DNA from: Candidatus Latescibacterota bacterium
GTDB taxonomy: Bacteria; Eisenbacteria; RBG-16-71-46; SZUA-252
NCBI GenBank assembly: GCA_016207265.1
Contig: JACQPZ010000193.1
Span: 1-15,129, forward strand
Length of the DNA: 15,129 nt
Direction of reading: 5' to 3'
Within the stretch, counting starts at the first letter, position 1. Each line of letters starts with the position of its first letter. Position numbers and translations under genes: made by a program. This document shows, piece after piece, positions 12,520 through 15,129 of the stretch. Under the pieces are notes generated by a model. The model made no database searches, was not told the origin of the DNA, and worked only from the letters and a program-made list of their open reading frames with translations.

Positions 12520-14763
12520 ATGCCCGTGCGTGATCCGCTGTACCATCCGTTGTTCCTGAGCAGGCGCTCGGCGTCCGACACGCCGCCGTTCGACCCGTTT
12601 CCTCCCGGAGGCCGGAAGCCGTGGAAAGCGGCGCCGAAGCCGCGGCGCGATCTCGAGTTCCACGTCTGCCACTACAAGATCGCGCTCGACGTGGATCTGG
12701 CCGGGCGTGAGCTGCGCGGTCGCGTCGCGCTCACGGTGGAAGCGATCCGGGACGGGATCCGCGAGGTCGCGCTCGATGCGGCCGAGATGACGGTCATGTC
12801 GGCCGCGATGGGGCGCCGGACGCTCCGGCATCGAGCGGAAGGAGAATCCCTCCGGGTGACCCTCCCACGCGCGCTGCGCGCGGGACGGCGCGCGACGATC
12901 GCGATCGTTTATCGCACCCGCCCCCGCAAGGGGTTCTTCTTCGTGGGACCGACCGAGGCGGAGCCGGATCGGCACTCCGCGGGCTGGTCCCAAGGCCAGG
13001 CCGACGATACCCATTGGTGGATCCCCTGCCTCGAAAGCACCGAAAGCCGCGCCACGCTGGAGATGATCGCCACGGTTCCGAGCGGCTATCGCGCGATCGG
13101 AAACGGCCGGCTGATCGCGCGGCGGGCGGACGCGCGACGGAAGACCGTGACCTACCACTGGCGCCAGGACACCGCGCACCCGGCGTATCTCACATCGCTC
13201 GTCGTGGGGAAGTTCACGGAGCTCAAGGATCGGGCCGGGAAGGTGGCGCTCCGCGGGTACGTGCCGCGCGGACAGGAGGCGGCAGGGCGAGCGCTCTTCC
13301 ACAAGACACCGCGGATGATCGAGACCTTCTCCAAGGTCTTCGGCACCCCCTATCCCTACCCCAAGTACGCGCAATCGACCGTGTTCGACTTCACGTTCGG
13401 CGGGATGGAGAACACGAGCGCGACCACGCTGACGGCGCGCGCGCTCCAGCCGCCGAAGGACACCGCCGACCAGAGCTACGAAACGTTGATCTCGCACGAG
13501 CTGGCCCACCAATGGTGGGGAGACCTCGTCACGTGTCGCGATTGGTCGGAGGGGTGGCTCAACGAGGGGTTCGCCACCTATTCGGAGATCGTATTCTGGG
13601 AATCGGAGCACGGCCGCGACGACGCAGATTTCGCGCGGCTCGAGCAGATGTGTTCCTACCTCGTGGAGGACTCCGGCGACTACCGCCGTCCCATCGTGGA
13701 GACCCGGTATCGCCATCCCTCGGACGTGTTCGACCGGCACCTCTACGAAAAGGGGGCCTGCGTCCTCCACATGCTCCGCGCGACGCTCGGAGATTCGGTC
13801 TGGCGGCGGAGCCTCCGCCGCTACCTCGACCGCCATGCGTTCGGCGCGGTCGAGACGGCCGACCTGAGGCGCGCGTGCGAGGAGGAGTCGGGGAGGAACC
13901 TGGCGTGGTTCTTCGACCAGTGGGTCCACCGCGGGGGGCATCCGGAGCTCAGAGTGGGCCGGGAGTGGGACGCGGCATCGGGCGTGCTCCTCCTGACGGT
14001 GGAGCAGGTCCAGGAAGAGGACGGGATCGCGCCTCGGACGTTTCGAATCCCGACGGTCCTCGAAGTCGTCGTGGGCGGACGCCGGCTGAGGCTCCCGGTC
14101 GATCTCAGGGAACGGAAGGAGACCATACAGATTCCGCTGCCGTCGAAGCCTCGGTATGTGGCCCTCGATCCCGAGCACGACGTGCTGAAGCTCATGGAGT
14201 TCCCCCGCTCCCAGGACGAGCTGCTCTACGGCCTTTCCCGCTCGCCGTTCGCGCTCGAGCGGATCCGGTGCGCGCGCGAGCTGGGCTCGAGGGTCGATCG
14301 CGAGGCGACCGCGGCGCTCCTGCGATCCGCGCGCCGCGATCGGTTCTGGGGCGTCCGGGTCGCGGCGCTCGCGACCCTCGGCGAGATCGGTGCCCGCGAC
14401 GCGGGGTTTGCCGATCGAGTCGCCGGGCTCGCCAAGGGTCAGAAGCCCCGCGTCCGCAGAGCGGCGGCCTGGGCGCTCGGCTGGATGGGCGGCGAGTCGG
14501 CCCTCAAGCACTTGAAGCGGATTGCGGCAACGGACGCGAATCCCTACACGACGGGGATGGCGCTCCTTGGAATCGCGCGCTCCAAGAAGGACGGCGCCTT
14601 CGACGTGCTCCGTACCGAAGCGACGCGCGAGAGTCATCGCGACGTGATCCGGCAGCTCGTGTTCGAGGGGATGGCCGGGCTCAAGGACCCGCGGGCCGTT
14701 CCGGTCCTATTGGAGCATACGCAGCTCGGCTACAAGAACGAGGCCCGCGAGGCCGCGACGTAG
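12520..14763 (+). CDS. M1 family zinc aminopeptidase with HEAT repeats, ended by an in-frame TAG
   Basis: As read, 747 residues from ATG 12520. The protein has a Pro-rich N-terminus, the M1 beta domain (about 40-215), and the catalytic domain. That domain carries GGMEN (294-298), the zinc motif HELAH at 326-330, then Glu349 eighteen residues on (WLNEG), and the transition-state Tyr409 (LYEKGACVLHML); all key residues are present. It would remove N-terminal residues from peptides. There is no signal peptide, so it is probably cytosolic. From about 566 the chain is HEAT-like repeats (ATLGEIGARD, RAAAWALGWMGG, KDPRAVPVLLEH). The TAG at 14761-14763 falls inside a repeat helix (EAREAAT-stop-AFGKLG), and the frame stays open for 74 more HEAT-like codons. 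Full length would be about 822. The catalytic part is intact, so it may work without the tail. Confidence 0.92.
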   Translation: MPVRDPLYHPLFLSRRSASDTPPFDPFPPGGRKPWKAAPKPRRDLEFHVCHYKIALDVDLAGRELRGRVALTVEAIRDGIREVALDAAEMTVMSAAMGRRTLRHRAEGESLRVTLPRALRAGRRATIAIVYRTRPRKGFFFVGPTEAEPDRHSAGWSQGQADDTHWWIPCLESTESRATLEMIATVPSGYRAIGNGRLIARRADARRKTVTYHWRQDTAHPAYLTSLVVGKFTELKDRAGKVALRGYVPRGQEAAGRALFHKTPRMIETFSKVFGTPYPYPKYAQSTVFDFTFGGMENTSATTLTARALQPPKDTADQSYETLISHELAHQWWGDLVTCRDWSEGWLNEGFATYSEIVFWESEHGRDDADFARLEQMCSYLVEDSGDYRRPIVETRYRHPSDVFDRHLYEKGACVLHMLRATLGDSVWRRSLRRYLDRHAFGAVETADLRRACEEESGRNLAWFFDQWVHRGGHPELRVGREWDAASGVLLLTVEQVQEEDGIAPRTFRIPTVLEVVVGGRRLRLPVDLRERKETIQIPLPSKPRYVALDPEHDVLKLMEFPRSQDELLYGLSRSPFALERIRCARELGSRVDREATAALLRSARRDRFWGVRVAALATLGEIGARDAGFADRVAGLAKGQKPRVRRAAAWALGWMGGESALKHLKRIAATDANPYTTGMALLGIARSKKDGAFDVLRTEATRESHRDVIRQLVFEGMAGLKDPRAVPVLLEHTQLGYKNEAREAAT

Positions 14764-14988
14764 GCCTTCGGCAAGCTGGGGATCCTGGATGAACGCGTCG
14801 AGACGCGCCTGACGGAACTCCTGGGCGACCGGTGGTTCCGTGTGCGCATGGCGGCGGCTCGCTCGCTCGCGAAGCTCAAGGCGGGTCGCGCCGAATCCGC
14901 GATCCGCGAAGCGCTCCACGTCGAGCCCATGGACACAGTCCAGAGCGCGTTCGAGGCGGCTCTCGACGAGCTTCGTTCCCCGCGATAG
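14764..14988 (+). pseudogene. In-frame C-terminal continuation of the M1-HEAT peptidase beyond TAG
   Basis: There are 74 sense codons directly after the TAG, in the same frame, ending at TAG 14986-14988. They read AFGKLGILDERV..., then LLGDRWFRVRMAAARSLAKL, then AIREALHVEPMDTVQSAFEA, which continues the HEAT helix pattern without a break. About four fifths of the codons end in G or C, as in the gene body. There is no ribosome binding site for separate translation. It is best read as the severed end of the peptidase, through mutation or sequence error, or as a readthrough extension. Confidence 0.75.
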
Positions 14989-15037
14989 GCTGGACGTCGG
15001 CCCGAGGGCTTGGGTAGCGCCCGCCCGCGGCCGAGCC

Positions 15038-15043
15038 TACAAT
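15038..15043 (+). promoter_or_regulatory. Candidate -10 element, leaderless arrangement
   Basis: TACAAT (five of six consensus bases) is followed by six bases (CCCCGT) and ATG 15050. The spacing equals that at the permease start. No good -35 at 17 bp (TAGCGC) and no Shine-Dalgarno are seen. Confidence 0.45.
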
Positions 15044-15049
15044 CCCCGT

Positions 15050-15129
15050 ATGGAGCCCGTTCGCGGGCGCGCGCTCATCCTCTGGGATCCGAAACGCCCC
15101 GGGAAGAAGCTCGACGCCATCGACACCGA
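15050..15129 (+). CDS. Start of an unidentified gene, cut by the window end
   Basis: Only the first 26 codons are visible, reading MEPVRGRALILWDPKRPGKK and on to LDAIDT, with no stop before the window edge. I do not recognise the family from so little sequence. The N-terminus is basic with a short hydrophobic patch (ALILW) but is not a signal peptide. The main support is the ATG six bases after TACAAT and the 61-base gap after the M1 gene. It could be a spurious frame. Confidence 0.45.
   Translation, partial: MEPVRGRALILWDPKRPGKKLDAIDT

Noticed and set aside
14761..14763. Genome-wide recoding of TAG as an amino acid
   Set aside because: TAG is the plain stop of most genes here, including overlapping or closely packed ones whose families end at that point.
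14997..15034. TCGGCC/GGCCGA stem with an inner GGGC/GCCC stem after the M1 gene, possible terminator
   Set aside because: Weak stems, large loop and no T-tract; the downstream TACAAT fits a promoter better.
1..15129. tRNA, rRNA, CRISPR arrays, insertion sequences, phage genes or defence systems
   Set aside because: None seen: no repeat arrays beyond the short ones listed, no transposase or integrase motifs, and nearly all sequence is explained by ordinary enzymes.

Overview
The window is GC-rich, gene-dense bacterial DNA. Gaps are mostly under 25 bases, third codon positions are strongly G/C, and starts are a mix of ATG, GTG and probably TTG. I see no phage, transposon, CRISPR or RNA gene. 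The gene set resembles what uncultured high-GC groups such as Eisenbacteria, Gemmatimonadota or Acidobacteriota carry: DUF1028-TPR proteins, a cytosolic S9 peptidase, a fused E1 dehydrogenase, and an M1 peptidase with HEAT repeats. This placement is an impression; no marker gene here settles it.

Positions 1-8474 hold seven genes in a row on the + strand, with tiny gaps or overlaps, so they are probably co-transcribed at least in part. They are two tandem DUF1028-TPR paralogues (the first cut by the window edge, the second with a signal peptide), an S9 prolyl-oligopeptidase-type peptidase, an SDR oxidoreductase, a patatin-like lipase, a homocysteine S-methyltransferase family protein, and a three-part NUDIX / metallo-beta-lactamase / winged-helix fusion. 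They do not form a recognisable pathway. The common themes are amide or peptide hydrolysis and lipid or acyl metabolism.

Positions 8471-11423 hold a single-chain E1 alpha-beta 2-oxoacid dehydrogenase on the - strand, divergent from a FabG-like SDR on the + strand. Their 99-base spacer has a perfect TATAAT for the E1 gene and -35/-10-like elements for the SDR, overlapping at one AT-rich spot. The TATAAT also moves the E1 start down to a GTG behind an AGGAGG.

Positions 11421-15129 hold a two-cysteine-motif permease (COG0701/DUF318/ArsP-like) on the - strand, divergent from an M1 aminopeptidase with C-terminal HEAT repeats. Their 151-base spacer is the most structured non-coding stretch here: a 16-bp palindrome, three 13-bp direct repeats, a TTGACA box and a good ribosome binding site. 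The M1 gene has an in-frame TAG inside a HEAT repeat; the same frame then continues 74 codons with clear HEAT-like sequence to a second TAG. The last 80 bases begin an unidentified gene whose ATG sits six bases after a TACAAT box.

The observations most worth a second look are the amber codon in the M1-HEAT gene, the structured permease/peptidase spacer, possible leaderless starts, and an exported Ntn-type protein whose predicted signal-peptide cut would expose a threonine.
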